NCBI GenBank assembly: GCA_934277655.1
Contig: CAKQVC010000034.1
Coordinates: 1 to 11,836 of the forward strand
Origin: an uncultured Clostridia bacterium
GTDB taxonomy: Bacteria > Bacillota > Clostridia > Peptostreptococcales > Anaerovoracaceae
Reading direction: 5' to 3'
DNA: 11,836 bases
Below are positions 1 to 8,024 of this stretch, in pieces (position 1 is the stretch's first letter; every line of letters begins with the position of its first letter). Below the pieces are notes generated by a model. It searched no databases and had not been told where the DNA came from. It was given only the letters and a program-made list of their open reading frames with translations. A program made the translations under genes and the position numbers.

Positions 1-1355
1 TGTTTTTTTTGGTCAGTATAGTTTTTTAAGGCACGGAATGCTTTGTTACCTAAAATAACGCAGACCGGTACGTTGATCATAGCCATAAAGCCCATGAGAA
101 CATCTGCAAGATCCCATGCAAGACCGGCACTGAACTGTGCACCGATAAAGACAATCAGCGCGGCCAGCAGGCGATAGCAGGTGATGAACGCTTTGTTTTC
201 TTCCGCACCTTTATAAAGGTAAGAAATATTCATTTCTGCATAGAAATAGTTTCCGACAAGAGTTGTAAAGGCGAAAAGTACCAATGCAGCTGTGATAAAG
301 ATACCGCCGAACGCACCGAAATTCTCCGCCATTGTGTCCTGGATATAGGCTGCATTCATGGTATTTCCGGAAGCGTCAATGTAAGAAGAGGCGTCCAGTC
401 CGGTACACAGGATCATAAATGCAGTAGCACTGCAGATCAGCATGGTATCAATAAACACAGAGAGAACCTGCACCAGCCCCTGCTTAACCGGATGAGATAC
501 ATCGGCAGAAGCTGCTGCATTCGGTGCAGAACCGATACCGGCTTCGTTGGAATAAAGACCGCGTTTGATTCCGTTCATCATGGCTGCACCAAGGAAACCT
601 CCGAAAGCGGAGCGGATGCTGAAAGCCTGTGAAAAGATTGCACCGATGACTGCCGGAAGACTTTTGATATTCATTATCACAACAATCAGAGAAACTGCAA
701 TGTATGCCAGAGCCATGACCGGGACGAGAACTTCCGTTACGTGGGAAATACGTTTTCCTCCGCCCAGCATGATGATTCCTGCCAGAATGGCAACAATTCC
801 TCCGATGATCAGGGAAGCATGGTCAAAGGTCACATAGCTCTTCATGAAATCGGTCAGGTTGAAGGCAGCAAGTGCGTTGAAACCGCCCATGTAGGTAAGG
901 ATAAGAGCGATAGCAAAAGCACCGCCCAGTGCAGGAGAGTGAAGTGCCTGACGAATGTAGTAAGCAGGACCGCCGTAAGAACCATCATCGCTTTTCTGCT
1001 TGTAGATTTGTGCCAGTGTTGATTCGACGAAAGCCGATGCACCTCCAATTAAGGCAATGATCCACATCCAGAAAACGGCACCGGCACCTCCTGCGATGAT
1101 AGCGCCGGTAACGCCGACAATGTTACCGGTTCCCACACGAGATGCTGTGGAAACCATCAATGCCTGAAAGGATGAGATCGAGTCGCGGTCTTTTCGAGGC
1201 TCCGTGATCACGCGGATAGACTCGCGGAACAGACGGAACTGGACGAAACCTGTCCGCACTGAAAAATACAGACCTGCTGCGATGAGCATAATAATTAAAA
1301 TGTAACTGTACAGCCAGCCACTTAATGTGCTGATAATACTGCTGAATACTTCCAT
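1..1355 (-). CDS. Sodium:alanine symporter family (AGCS) protein, 3' end cut by window edge
   Basis: Integral membrane carrier expected to import alanine or glycine with Na+ (AGCS/DAACS family). The frame is open from ATG at 1355 to position 1, giving 451 full codons. The family is about 450-490 residues, so only a short C-terminal tail is missing. Visible hallmarks are an N-terminal helix around residues 14-32, GLYFSVRTGFVQF (28-40), the AGCS signature SRVGTGNIVGV (72-82), GGPAYYI (128-134) and, in the second half, KRGLYSNEAGIGSAPNAAA, which is diagnostic for the family. The start is supported by AAGAAAGGA just upstream on the minus strand. It is divergent from rph across a 509-base gap, so it has its own promoter, which I could not pin down. 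The substrate (alanine versus glycine) cannot be read from the sequence. Confidence 0.95.
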   Translation of the reverse strand, partial: MEVFSSIISTLSGWLYSYILIIMLIAAGLYFSVRTGFVQFRLFRESIRVITEPRKDRDSISSFQALMVSTASRVGTGNIVGVTGAIIAGGAGAVFWMWIIALIGGASAFVESTLAQIYKQKSDDGSYGGPAYYIRQALHSPALGGAFAIALILTYMGGFNALAAFNLTDFMKSYVTFDHASLIIGGIVAILAGIIMLGGGKRISHVTEVLVPVMALAYIAVSLIVVIMNIKSLPAVIGAIFSQAFSIRSAFGGFLGAAMMNGIKRGLYSNEAGIGSAPNAAASADVSHPVKQGLVQVLSVFIDTMLICSATAFMILCTGLDASSYIDASGNTMNAAYIQDTMAENFGAFGGIFITAALVLFAFTTLVGNYFYAEMNISYLYKGAEENKAFITCYRLLAALIVFIGAQFSAGLAWDLADVLMGFMAMINVPVCVILGNKAFRALKNYTDQKK

Positions 1356-1864
1356 AATCAAAAAATCCTTTCTTAAACTCAGACCTGACTTTTTATTTGC
1401 AGACCTTCCTTTGATAATATCTAATATAATGTAAGAACTATTGTTTTGAGATAGTTCAGAATTAACTCAAAAGCACTTTTCCAGTCAGCCATTCTTTATG
1501 GCAGAAGGATGTGCAAAGATATCCGTGCATGATTGTAGATGCTTTTTGAAATACATGAATACAAGGATACATCAAAACGCAGATATACATATAATAGCGT
1601 AAATGTTTTGCGAAGTCAATGAAACATTGAACAAAAAAAGTACATGGATACAAAATTACGGAAAAAGAGACATAACGAAAGTTTAACACCTCCGGCTGAC
1701 TTGCAGGAAACTTGAAGTCTTTTAAAAATTATGGTAAAATACTTCCATGCTTATGTGACGAAAATGTTTCAGTTTCATGCCTGAATGAACGCATGTGGCT
1801 GCAGACTCTGAAAAAAATACAGGAAGGCATCTTTATAAGATAAACGAAAGAAAAGGAACTAACT
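1356..1864. other. Divergent intergenic region between the AGCS symporter and rph
   Basis: About 509 bases, AT-rich, with no convincing gene. It contains a 7-base inverted repeat (TTTTGAG 1444-1450, CTCAAAA 1466-1472) upstream of the symporter. There is also a small GCCAT/ATGGC hairpin (1488-1492 with 1498-1502), an imperfect repeat of TACATGRATACAA near 1552 and 1641, an isolated TATAAT (1590-1595) without a matching -35 box, and the rph promoter at 1712-1740. The minus-strand frame across 1462-1689 opens with a GTG fused to a GGAGG and has no family resemblance, so I do not call it. Confidence 0.6.
1712..1740 (+). promoter_or_regulatory. Sigma-A-type promoter for the rph operon
   Basis: TTGAAG (1712-1717) and TAAAAT (1735-1740) are separated by 17 bases. 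TG one base before the -10 box (1732-1733) makes an extended -10. Predicted transcription would begin near 1747, leaving a leader of about 118 bases before rph. No other position in the gap combines both boxes at correct spacing on this strand. Confidence 0.7.
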
Positions 1865-2581
1865 ATGCTTAGAATTGACGAAAGAAAGAATAATAACATC
1901 AGACCGGTAAAGATCACAAAGGATTTTTTAAAACATCCGCAAGGATCAGTTCTGATTGAAATGGGGAATACGAAGGTCATCTGTACGGCTATGGTAGAAA
2001 ACAGCACCGCACGTCATTTGACGGGAACCGGACAGGGCTGGGTAACTGCTGAGTATTCTATGCTTCCAGGATCAACTGTGTCCAGAAAAAAGAGGGATAA
2101 AGGCGGAAAGCAAGATGGAAGAAGCGTTGAAATCCAGCGCCTGATAGGGCGTTCGCTCCGTTCTGTGGTTGATATGAAAAAGCTGGGAGAAAAGACCATC
2201 TGGATTGACTGTGATGTGATCCAGGCTGACGGCGGAACGAGAACTGCGTCCATTACAGGTGCTTATGTGGCAATGCTTCTTGCCATGAAAAGAATGATGG
2301 AAGACGGACAGCTTGCGGAGCTTCCTGTAACTGGGTATGTATCTGCCATCAGTGTCGGCATTGTGGAGGATGAACCGATTCTTGATTTATGTTACGAGGA
2401 AGATTCCCGGGCGATGATCGATATGAACGTGGTTATGACTGACAAAGGTGAGTTTATTGAAATTCAGGGAACCGGTGAAGAAAGACCATTTAAACGCAGC
2501 GAACTGGACGAGCTTTTGAAGTTGGCAGAAGAAGGATGCAGAAAATTACATCAGATGCAGGAGGAAATTATCAATGACTGA
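1865..2581 (+). CDS. rph: Ribonuclease PH
   Basis: Phosphate-dependent 3'-5' exoribonuclease that trims tRNA and other RNA 3' ends, releasing nucleoside diphosphates; cytoplasmic and hexameric in the family. The 238 residues match the usual length. Motifs in order are LRIDERKNN near the start, GQGWVTAEYSMLPG (56-69), GRSVEIQRLIGRSLR (85-99) and DCDVIQADGGTRT (115-127). R86, T125 and R126 fall exactly where the phosphate-binding residues of characterised RNase PH enzymes lie, so the enzyme looks active. ATG is preceded by AAGGA at 1853-1857, 7 bases away. It is the first gene of the long plus-strand run and overlaps the next gene by 8 bases, a common rph-rdgB arrangement that implies translational coupling. 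Confidence 0.97.
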   Translation: MLRIDERKNNNIRPVKITKDFLKHPQGSVLIEMGNTKVICTAMVENSTARHLTGTGQGWVTAEYSMLPGSTVSRKKRDKGGKQDGRSVEIQRLIGRSLRSVVDMKKLGEKTIWIDCDVIQADGGTRTASITGAYVAMLLAMKRMMEDGQLAELPVTGYVSAISVGIVEDEPILDLCYEEDSRAMIDMNVVMTDKGEFIEIQGTGEERPFKRSELDELLKLAEEGCRKLHQMQEEIIND

Positions 2582-3179
2582 GAAAAATATCATTGTAGCG
2601 GCTTCGCGTAACAAACATAAAATTGAGGAGATTGAAGCGATCACAAAAAAATTCGGTATGAAAATGATTTCCCGCGATGAGGCAGGTGTGCCGCCGGTAG
2701 AAATTGAAGAGGATGGCGAGACTTTCGAGGAAAATTCCTTTAAGAAAGCGGATGAAATCATGAAACTGTGCGGTGAGATCACGCTGGCCGACGATTCCGG
2801 TTTGATGGTAGATTATCTGGGTGGAGCACCGGGTGTGTATTCAGCACGTTTTGCGGGAGAAGACGGCAACGATGAAAAGAACAATGCCAAGCTTTTGAAA
2901 CTGCTGGACGGAGTTGATAAGAAGGAAAGAACCGCAAAATTCGTTTCGGTCATTACCATGGTCTTTCCCGATGGAGAGACACTGGTCGCAAGAGGCGAAT
3001 GTCCAGGCGTCATTTTGACGGCACCTGCAGGCGAAAACGGCTTCGGATATGATCCGCTTTTCGTACCGGATGGTTATCAGAAAACATTTGCACAGTTGAC
3101 TGCTGAAGAAAAAAACAGCATCAGTCACAGGGCCAAGGCACTGGAAGAACTGGAAAAACTGTTAACAGAAAGGAAATGA
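2574..3179 (+). CDS. rdgB: Non-canonical purine NTP pyrophosphatase (XTP/dITP), RdgB/HAM1 family
   Basis: Hydrolyses ITP, dITP and XTP to the monophosphate and pyrophosphate, keeping deaminated purines out of DNA and RNA. The 201 residues are the normal length. Visible motifs are IIVAASRNKHKI (6-17; S11, N13 and K16 match the T/S-x-N-x-x-K nucleotide site), TFEENSFKKA (50-59), the catalytic ADDSGL (72-77) followed by GAPGVYSARFAG, GFGYDPLF (156-163) and SHRAKAL (184-190). ATG 2574 lies inside the end of rph and has GGAGG about 8 bases upstream within the rph reading frame. It is co-transcribed with rph. No key residue appears to be missing. Confidence 0.96.
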   Translation: MTEKNIIVAASRNKHKIEEIEAITKKFGMKMISRDEAGVPPVEIEEDGETFEENSFKKADEIMKLCGEITLADDSGLMVDYLGGAPGVYSARFAGEDGNDEKNNAKLLKLLDGVDKKERTAKFVSVITMVFPDGETLVARGECPGVILTAPAGENGFGYDPLFVPDGYQKTFAQLTAEEKNSISHRAKALEELEKLLTERK

Positions 3180-3186
3180 AGCGTCT

Positions 3187-4083
3187 ATGAAAGAGAAGGC
3201 GTCTTATGCGAAGTGGAGAGTAAAGGAAATGATTATACTGGGCATTTATCAGTTCCAGGATCCGTATTATCAAGGTGTTGCAGCACAGCTGGCTTTTTTC
3301 CTGTTCTTGTCCATTTTGCCGATACTGATTCTTTTATCACAGATACTGGGTGTGTTTTCCCTTTCGCTGGATGAACTTCAGCAATGGGCAGATATCAATG
3401 TTTCGGGGGAAGGTGTCGGGATCATTCAGGAAATGTTAGACTATTCTCCATCGGGAGCAAACAGTGTGTTCCTTGCCATTACAGCCTTGTGGTCAGCATC
3501 ACGCGTGCAGTTTTCTCTGATCCGCGTCACGAATTATACGCTGACTGACGGAAAAAGCACGGGGGAAGGGTATGTCAAGGACAGGCTGCGTTCGATTAAA
3601 ACGATTCTGGTTACCTTGTTTACTCTTTCGTTTTCGCTGGTGGTATTAGTATATGGTCCGATCATCTTGAAATTGGTCTTTGGACGTGTTCTGGGAAATG
3701 AACTCGCCAATGCAGCGATCATAACGCTCAGATGGCCGCTGGCAATGGCACTGTATTTTCTGATGATTTCCTATAACTATTATGTACTTCCGACGGAAAG
3801 AGTGCCGTATCGGGATATTGTGCCGGGAAGCATTTTTGCATCCGTTGGATTTTTAGTCGTGACGATGGTTTACAACATTTATACCAAGTATACTGCGAAT
3901 TATGCGATTCTGTATGGATCGTTTTCTAATATCGTCGTGCTGCTGATGTGGTTCTGGTTCATTGCCTGGGTTATGTGCCTGGGAACCACGCTGAACAGAG
4001 TCTGGTGGGCGACACGAAAGAGTCATGCCATTCCGATTCCGGAACATGCGAAAAAGAAAAGAAAACCGCTGAATATTTTTTAA
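3187..4083 (+). CDS. YihY/BrkB (UPF0761) family inner-membrane protein
   Basis: A polytopic membrane protein of 298 residues. Six hydrophobic segments are visible, roughly at residues 32-56, 91-113, 137-162, 178-198, 212-232 and 243-268, with a basic C-terminal tail rich in lysine. The stretch GVAAQLAFFLFLSILPILILLSQ resembles the family's N-terminal signature, and PYRDIVPGSIFASVGF plus YGSFSNIVVLLMWFW resemble its conserved C-terminal half. Some members were once named RNase BN by mistake; the real function is not settled and transport or envelope roles have been proposed. It starts 7 bases after rdgB. The best Shine-Dalgarno (AAAGGAAA) sits rather far upstream, so a later ATG at 3229 is an alternative, but it would shorten the conserved N-terminal region. 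Confidence 0.9.
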   Translation: MKEKASYAKWRVKEMIILGIYQFQDPYYQGVAAQLAFFLFLSILPILILLSQILGVFSLSLDELQQWADINVSGEGVGIIQEMLDYSPSGANSVFLAITALWSASRVQFSLIRVTNYTLTDGKSTGEGYVKDRLRSIKTILVTLFTLSFSLVVLVYGPIILKLVFGRVLGNELANAAIITLRWPLAMALYFLMISYNYYVLPTERVPYRDIVPGSIFASVGFLVVTMVYNIYTKYTANYAILYGSFSNIVVLLMWFWFIAWVMCLGTTLNRVWWATRKSHAIPIPEHAKKKRKPLNIF

Positions 4084-4088
4084 AGGGG
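4082..4088 (+). promoter_or_regulatory. Ribosome binding site fixing the lipid kinase start
   Basis: AAAGGGG lies 6 bases before ATG 4095. The reading frame is open much further upstream, to 3948 inside brkB, but only this ATG has a good site and gives a protein that begins at the conserved NPCSG motif. Confidence 0.75.
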
Positions 4089-4094
4089 AAATTT

Positions 4095-4982
4095 ATGAGT
4101 AAAAAAGCTTTGATTATCATGAATCCTTGTTCCGGCACCAAGCGTGCGAACAAGTATCTTACGGAGATTGTGGAAATCTTCACGGTAAATGATTATTTCT
4201 GTACAGTCATGACGACGACCAAACGTGGAGACGGAACCATTTATGCACGGGAATACGGAAAACATTTCGATTTGATCGCCTGCATCGGTGGAGACGGAAC
4301 GTTCAATGAGGTTGTGTCCGGCGTTATGCAGGCAGGACTGCGCATTCCGATTGGATATATTCCGGCGGGCAGTACCAATGATTTTGCCAGCAGTCTGCAT
4401 ATTCCGAAAAATATCGTACAGGCAGCAAAGAATATTGTCCATGGAGAACCAGTTGCTTTTGACGTTGGAAGTTTCAACGGAAGAAGTTTTTCTTACGTGG
4501 CGTCTTTCGGTGCTTTCACGAAAACCTCTTATAACACACCGCAGAACGTTAAGAATGCACTGGGACATCTTGCCTATATCCTGGACGGAATTACCAGCAT
4601 TGCATCTATTCGTGCTGAACATATGGCAATTGAAGCGGATGGTGTAACCTATGAAGATGATTACATTTTCGGGGCGATCAGCAATTCGACATCGATTGCA
4701 GGCATTCTGACGCTAAAACCGGAGCTTGTGGATATGAGTGACGGGCTGTTTGAACTGATATTGGTAAAGGCACCGCGGGATCTGATCGAGGTTGCAGATC
4801 TGGCACATCTGGTAACAACACAGAACTATGAGTCCAGCATGCTGACCTTTGTCAATGCAAAGGAATTCCGCATCCATGCCAGCCGTGAGACTTCCTGGAC
4901 ATTAGATGGAGAATATCAGGAAGGATGCGAAGAAATTCTGGTCGAAAACAAACATCATGCAATTAATTTGATGATAAAATAG
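4095..4982 (+). CDS. Diacylglycerol kinase-family (YegS/BmrU-type) lipid kinase
   Basis: ATP-dependent kinase of the DAGK catalytic domain family, predicted to phosphorylate diacylglycerol or a related lipid at the membrane surface. Length is 295 residues, typical for bacterial members. Motifs are KKALIIMNPCSG (3-14), the nucleotide-binding IGGDGTFNEVVSG (64-76), IPAGSTNDFA (89-98) and LDGEY (270-274) near the C-terminus, the site of acidic residues in the family fold. The third motif reads GSTND where many relatives have GTxND, a mild variation. No transmembrane helix is seen, as in DgkB. It begins 11 bases after the brkB stop. A role in recycling diacylglycerol from lipoteichoic acid or phospholipid metabolism would fit the lipid theme, but the exact substrate cannot be read. 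Confidence 0.9.
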   Translation: MSKKALIIMNPCSGTKRANKYLTEIVEIFTVNDYFCTVMTTTKRGDGTIYAREYGKHFDLIACIGGDGTFNEVVSGVMQAGLRIPIGYIPAGSTNDFASSLHIPKNIVQAAKNIVHGEPVAFDVGSFNGRSFSYVASFGAFTKTSYNTPQNVKNALGHLAYILDGITSIASIRAEHMAIEADGVTYEDDYIFGAISNSTSIAGILTLKPELVDMSDGLFELILVKAPRDLIEVADLAHLVTTQNYESSMLTFVNAKEFRIHASRETSWTLDGEYQEGCEEILVENKHHAINLMIK

Positions 4983-5056
4983 TGGCAGGAGCTATAGCCC
5001 GGGAATCAAAAGAATGAGAAACCTGGATTTACAGAAAAAGGAGTATGGAATAAGAG

Positions 5057-5836
5057 ATGAATGAATTTTTGAAACTGGCATTCCTGTTTTTTATGGGATG
5101 CCTTCTGGGGTGGTGTCTGGAGGTATTGTATCGAAGATTTACGCCGGCTAACAAAGAGAGAAGATGGATCAATCCAGGATTCCTGGTTGGACCGTATCTG
5201 CCTTTGTATGGATTCGGTCTGTGTACCTTATATCTTCTTGCTAACATTGAAAACACATCCTTGATCGAAGAAGTGACGGCAGGCAGCAAAATTTTGCTGT
5301 TCCTTGTGATGGCAGTAGTCATGACGCTGTTGGAATACATAGCAGGACTGATTTTCATTAAAGGTATGAAAGTAAAATTATGGGATTATTCCAAAGAAAA
5401 ATTTAATCTGCAGGGGATTATCTGCCTGAGATTTTCCATATACTGGGCAATTTTAGGTGCGGTGTACTATTTTCTTATTCATCCGCATATTTTGAATGCA
5501 CTGGAATGGTTTTCACACAATCTGGCATTCTCGTTTGTGGTTGGTGTTTTTTATGGTGTGTTCTGCGTGGATTTGGGCTACTCACTCAACATTGTTACGA
5601 AAGTCCGTGCATTCGCCAAGGAACACGAAATACTGGTACGTTACGAGATGTTGCGTCAACAGATCCGAGATACCGCAGAAGAGAAAAAAGAAAAAGCACA
5701 CTGGTTCTTACGCTTTCAGTCGAGAACTTCCCTTCTGGAACATCTGTCTAGGTACCTGGAGCTGGATGAAACTCTGAAGATGACACCGGAGGATGTCTTT
5801 GATAAATATGCCAACGGCAATATCAGTGCGAAGTAG
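5057..5836 (+). CDS. PF06541-type putative ABC transporter permease (CmpB-like) membrane protein
   Basis: A 259-residue membrane protein. It shows the pattern of the family: FMGCLLGWCLEVLYRRF (12-28), WINPGFLVGPYLPLYGFG (37-54), LLEYIAGLIF (91-100), LWDYSKEKFNLQGIICL (108-124) and a final hydrophobic pair around 130-170. About five to six transmembrane segments are followed by a soluble, charged C-terminal region (about 185-259) with probable helical or coiled-coil character. Despite the family name, no ATPase partner is encoded here, so ABC transport is doubtful and the function is unknown. AAAAAGGAG (5035-5043) is the only plausible ribosome site and lies 13 bases from the ATG, which is long. 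The 74-base gap after the lipid kinase holds no clear terminator. Confidence 0.82.
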   Translation: MNEFLKLAFLFFMGCLLGWCLEVLYRRFTPANKERRWINPGFLVGPYLPLYGFGLCTLYLLANIENTSLIEEVTAGSKILLFLVMAVVMTLLEYIAGLIFIKGMKVKLWDYSKEKFNLQGIICLRFSIYWAILGAVYYFLIHPHILNALEWFSHNLAFSFVVGVFYGVFCVDLGYSLNIVTKVRAFAKEHEILVRYEMLRQQIRDTAEEKKEKAHWFLRFQSRTSLLEHLSRYLELDETLKMTPEDVFDKYANGNISAK

Positions 5837-5889
5837 CAGACATAGAAAAGCAGAATGACCCGGTTTGAGGGCAGCAGGGAGAATTACAT

Positions 5890-7179
5890 ATGAAACTAGA
5901 TAATAAACGAACGATGCTGATAGGATTCGCATTCCTTGCAATCAGCGCTTTCTGGCAAGTATACGATAATATTGTTCCTTTGATTTTAAAGTATTTTTTC
6001 CATATTGGAGATACCCTGTCGGGTGGAATCATGGCGCTGGATAATATCCTGGCTCTGTTTCTTCTTCCCATCTTTGGTGCATGGTCGGATAAAGTACATA
6101 CCCGGAGGGGAAACCGTACACCTTTTATTTTCGTCGGAACGATTCTGGCGGTAATCTTTATGCTGATCCTTCCTGAAGCGGCAAACAGCAGAAATCTCTG
6201 GCTGTTCATCGGTGCGCTGTTCTGCACGCTGATCTCGATGGGAATCTTTCGTTCGCCGGCAGTATCCCTCATGCCGGATGTGACGCCGAAGCCTCTTCGT
6301 TCAAAGGGAAATGCGATCATTAACCTGATGGGAGCAGTGGGAATTATCATTGCACTGGGATTGATCATGGTGCTGGTAGGGGACGGAAACACGCCGAACT
6401 ACGAACCACTTTTTATTGCAATTGCAATCCTGATGCTGGCATCTCTTGCAGTATTGCTTTTCTGTGTGGATGAAAACCGATTTGTTCAGGAAAGGATTGA
6501 AAAGGAAAAAGAATGGGGTGTCGAAGAAGAGGATGTTGAAATTGATGAAAAAGGAAATGCAGTGCTTCCAAAGCCGGTAAAACGGAGTCTGGCATTTCTG
6601 CTGGTATCGGTTGCTTTCTGGTATATGGCATATAATGCGGTAACGACAGCCTTTTCAAAATATGCCGCACAGATGTGGGGAATGGAAGGTGGCGGATTTG
6701 CAGGAGCACTTATGGTCGCCTCCGTCGGTGCGTTGATTTCCTTTGTACCGGTAGGTATTATTTCCAGTAAGCTGGGAAGAAAAAGAGTAATCCTTTTCGG
6801 GGTACTGCTTCTTGCGGCAAGCTTTATGACAGCCTTTTTCTTTAAAACACCAAATTTTGGAATTAATGTTTTATTTCTGCTGGTGGGGGTCGCATGGGCA
6901 TCCATTAATGTCAATTCCTATCCAATGGTTGTTGAAATGTGCAGAGGAGGCGATATCGGTAAATTTACCGGGATGTATTATACTTTTTCGATGGCGGCAC
7001 AGGTTCTGACACCGGTTTTATCCGGAGCATTTCTGGAACATATAGGATATTGGACGTTGTTCCCGTATGCGGCAGCCTTTTCTTTGCTTGCATTTTGTAC
7101 GATGCTGAAGGTTAAACACGGAGACAGCAAGCCGGAGCCGCCGAAAGAAAAACTGGAAGCCTTTGACGTGGACGACTAA
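5890..7179 (+). CDS. MFS transporter, SLC45/GPH-like (sugar-cation symporter type)
   Basis: Major facilitator superfamily carrier of 429 residues with twelve apparent transmembrane helices. The loop after helix 2 reads LPIFGAWSDKVHTRRGNRTPFI (59-80), the G-x-x-SD-x(5)-R-x-G-x-R-x-P pattern seen in SLC45/sucrose-type and GPH carriers. A long acidic and basic cytoplasmic loop (about 194-235) divides the two halves, and GIISSKLGRKRVILFG marks the repeat of the same loop motif in the second half. A GGGAG site lies about 8 bases before ATG. It sits between the CmpB-like gene and a glycerophosphodiesterase, with a 53-base gap upstream and an 83-base gap downstream. The substrate may be a disaccharide or a product handled by the neighbouring enzymes; this is inference only. 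Confidence 0.85.
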   Translation: MKLDNKRTMLIGFAFLAISAFWQVYDNIVPLILKYFFHIGDTLSGGIMALDNILALFLLPIFGAWSDKVHTRRGNRTPFIFVGTILAVIFMLILPEAANSRNLWLFIGALFCTLISMGIFRSPAVSLMPDVTPKPLRSKGNAIINLMGAVGIIIALGLIMVLVGDGNTPNYEPLFIAIAILMLASLAVLLFCVDENRFVQERIEKEKEWGVEEEDVEIDEKGNAVLPKPVKRSLAFLLVSVAFWYMAYNAVTTAFSKYAAQMWGMEGGGFAGALMVASVGALISFVPVGIISSKLGRKRVILFGVLLLAASFMTAFFFKTPNFGINVLFLLVGVAWASINVNSYPMVVEMCRGGDIGKFTGMYYTFSMAAQVLTPVLSGAFLEHIGYWTLFPYAAAFSLLAFCTMLKVKHGDSKPEPPKEKLEAFDVDD

Positions 7180-7211
7180 AAGAATCTGAAAATGGAGAAT
7201 TTTGATAAATT

Positions 7212-7242
7212 ATCCGAGGCAGGCAAGTGCATCCGAGGCAGG
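7212..7242 (+). repeat. 12-base direct repeat just upstream of gdpD
   Basis: ATCCGAGGCAGG occurs at 7212-7223 and again at 7231-7242, a 19-base period. It lies 20 bases before the gdpD ribosome site. It could be a small local duplication or a protein-binding site; the sequence alone does not decide. Confidence 0.6.
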
Positions 7243-7262
7243 ATGCAGGAAAGGGGGGAACA

Positions 7263-8024
7263 ATGAAAGCAATAGGGAAAAGGGAAAGACTGGAACTTTT
7301 AAAGGCGGCACGCTATGCACACCGAGGACTGCATCAGAAACCACAGATTGCCGAAAACTCTATGACTGCTTTTCGGCGGGCTGTATTGAATGGCTACGGC
7401 ATCGAACTGGACGTTCATCTGACTGCTGACGGAAAACTGGCAGTCCTGCATGACAGCAGTCTGAAAAGAACCTGCGGCATTGACTTGGAGATTGAGAAGA
7501 TTATGCTAAGAAAAGCACAAAGCTTCCCTTTGGAAGCGGGAAATGATCGGATTCCGGAATTTGACGAGGTTTTGGATCTGGTAGACGGAATGGTTCCTCT
7601 TATTATAGAGTTGAAGACGGCAGGAAAAAACCATCGACAGCTGACTGACCGGGTCATGGAAGTTCTTTCCGGATACAGAGGCAGTTATTGCGTGGAATCC
7701 TTCAATCCGGCGGTGGTAAGATATTTGAAACAAAGATATCCGGATGTAGTCAGAGGACAGCTTGCCGGTGCATTGAACAAAGAAAAAAAGACGCTTTCCA
7801 CATGGGAAGATTTTCTTTTAAAAAATCTTCTTGTGAACCTGGCAGGAAAACCGGACTTTGTTGCTTATCGGTTTCAAGATCGGCAGGAAAGGGCATTCAG
7901 AAGGTTTAAGGGTGCTAAATTCAGCTGGACAATTACCAGTTATGAAGATATGAAAATCTGCGAAGAAATGGGGGTTACACCGATTTTTGAACAGTTTGAT
8001 CCTAAAGACTATGAACGGAGCTGA
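7263..8024 (+). CDS. Glycerophosphodiester phosphodiesterase (GDPD family)
   Basis: Metal-dependent TIM-barrel enzyme that cleaves glycerophosphodiesters to glycerol-3-phosphate and an alcohol. Length is 253 residues. Family residues are all visible: AHRG (19-22, catalytic H20 and R21), ENSMTAF (31-37), ELDVHLTADGKLAVLHD (48-64, metal ligands E48 and D50, second catalytic H63), IELK in the middle strand and ESFNP later. No signal peptide is seen, so it is cytoplasmic and must act on imported or internally released substrate. The start is fixed by AGGGGGG ending 4 bases before ATG. It is the last gene of the plus-strand run, and its stop codon is inside a terminator stem. The adjacent MFS carrier may supply a substrate (inference). 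UgpQ/GlpQ-type naming is possible, but a specific symbol is not justified. Confidence 0.93.
   Translation: MKAIGKRERLELLKAARYAHRGLHQKPQIAENSMTAFRRAVLNGYGIELDVHLTADGKLAVLHDSSLKRTCGIDLEIEKIMLRKAQSFPLEAGNDRIPEFDEVLDLVDGMVPLIIELKTAGKNHRQLTDRVMEVLSGYRGSYCVESFNPAVVRYLKQRYPDVVRGQLAGALNKEKKTLSTWEDFLLKNLLVNLAGKPDFVAYRFQDRQERAFRRFKGAKFSWTITSYEDMKICEEMGVTPIFEQFDPKDYERS

Noticed and set aside
1462..1689. Open minus-strand frame of 75 codons in the gap upstream of rph
   Set aside because: The only start is a GTG fused to a GGAGG, the composition follows the local AT-rich DNA, and no family motif is present.
1690..1694. GGAGG on the minus strand without a usable start codon
   Set aside because: The nearest in-range ATG opens only a five-codon frame, so it is a chance match.
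1764..1811. Two very short frames in the rph leader (6 and 8 codons)
   Set aside because: Neither has a ribosome site, and frames of this length are expected by chance. The second contains two cysteines, but nothing else suggests a regulatory leader peptide.
1777..1830. ATGCCT/AGGCAT pairing in the rph leader
   Set aside because: Only six pairs over a long loop, with no T run or known riboswitch core.
3948..4094. Upstream extension of the lipid kinase frame into brkB
   Set aside because: The extension has no ribosome site and no family similarity; ATG 4095 has a strong site and starts at the conserved region.
4080..4622. Long open frame (180 codons) antisense to the lipid kinase
   Set aside because: The kinase motifs on the plus strand are clear, and the antisense product has no recognisable domain or ribosome site.
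4972..4980. Extended -10 like sequence (TGATAAAAT) at the end of the lipid kinase gene
   Set aside because: No -35 match at acceptable spacing, and it lies in coding sequence.
5823..6392. Long open frame (189 codons) antisense to the MFS gene
   Set aside because: It is a shadow of a strongly supported membrane protein gene, with composition typical of antisense reading.
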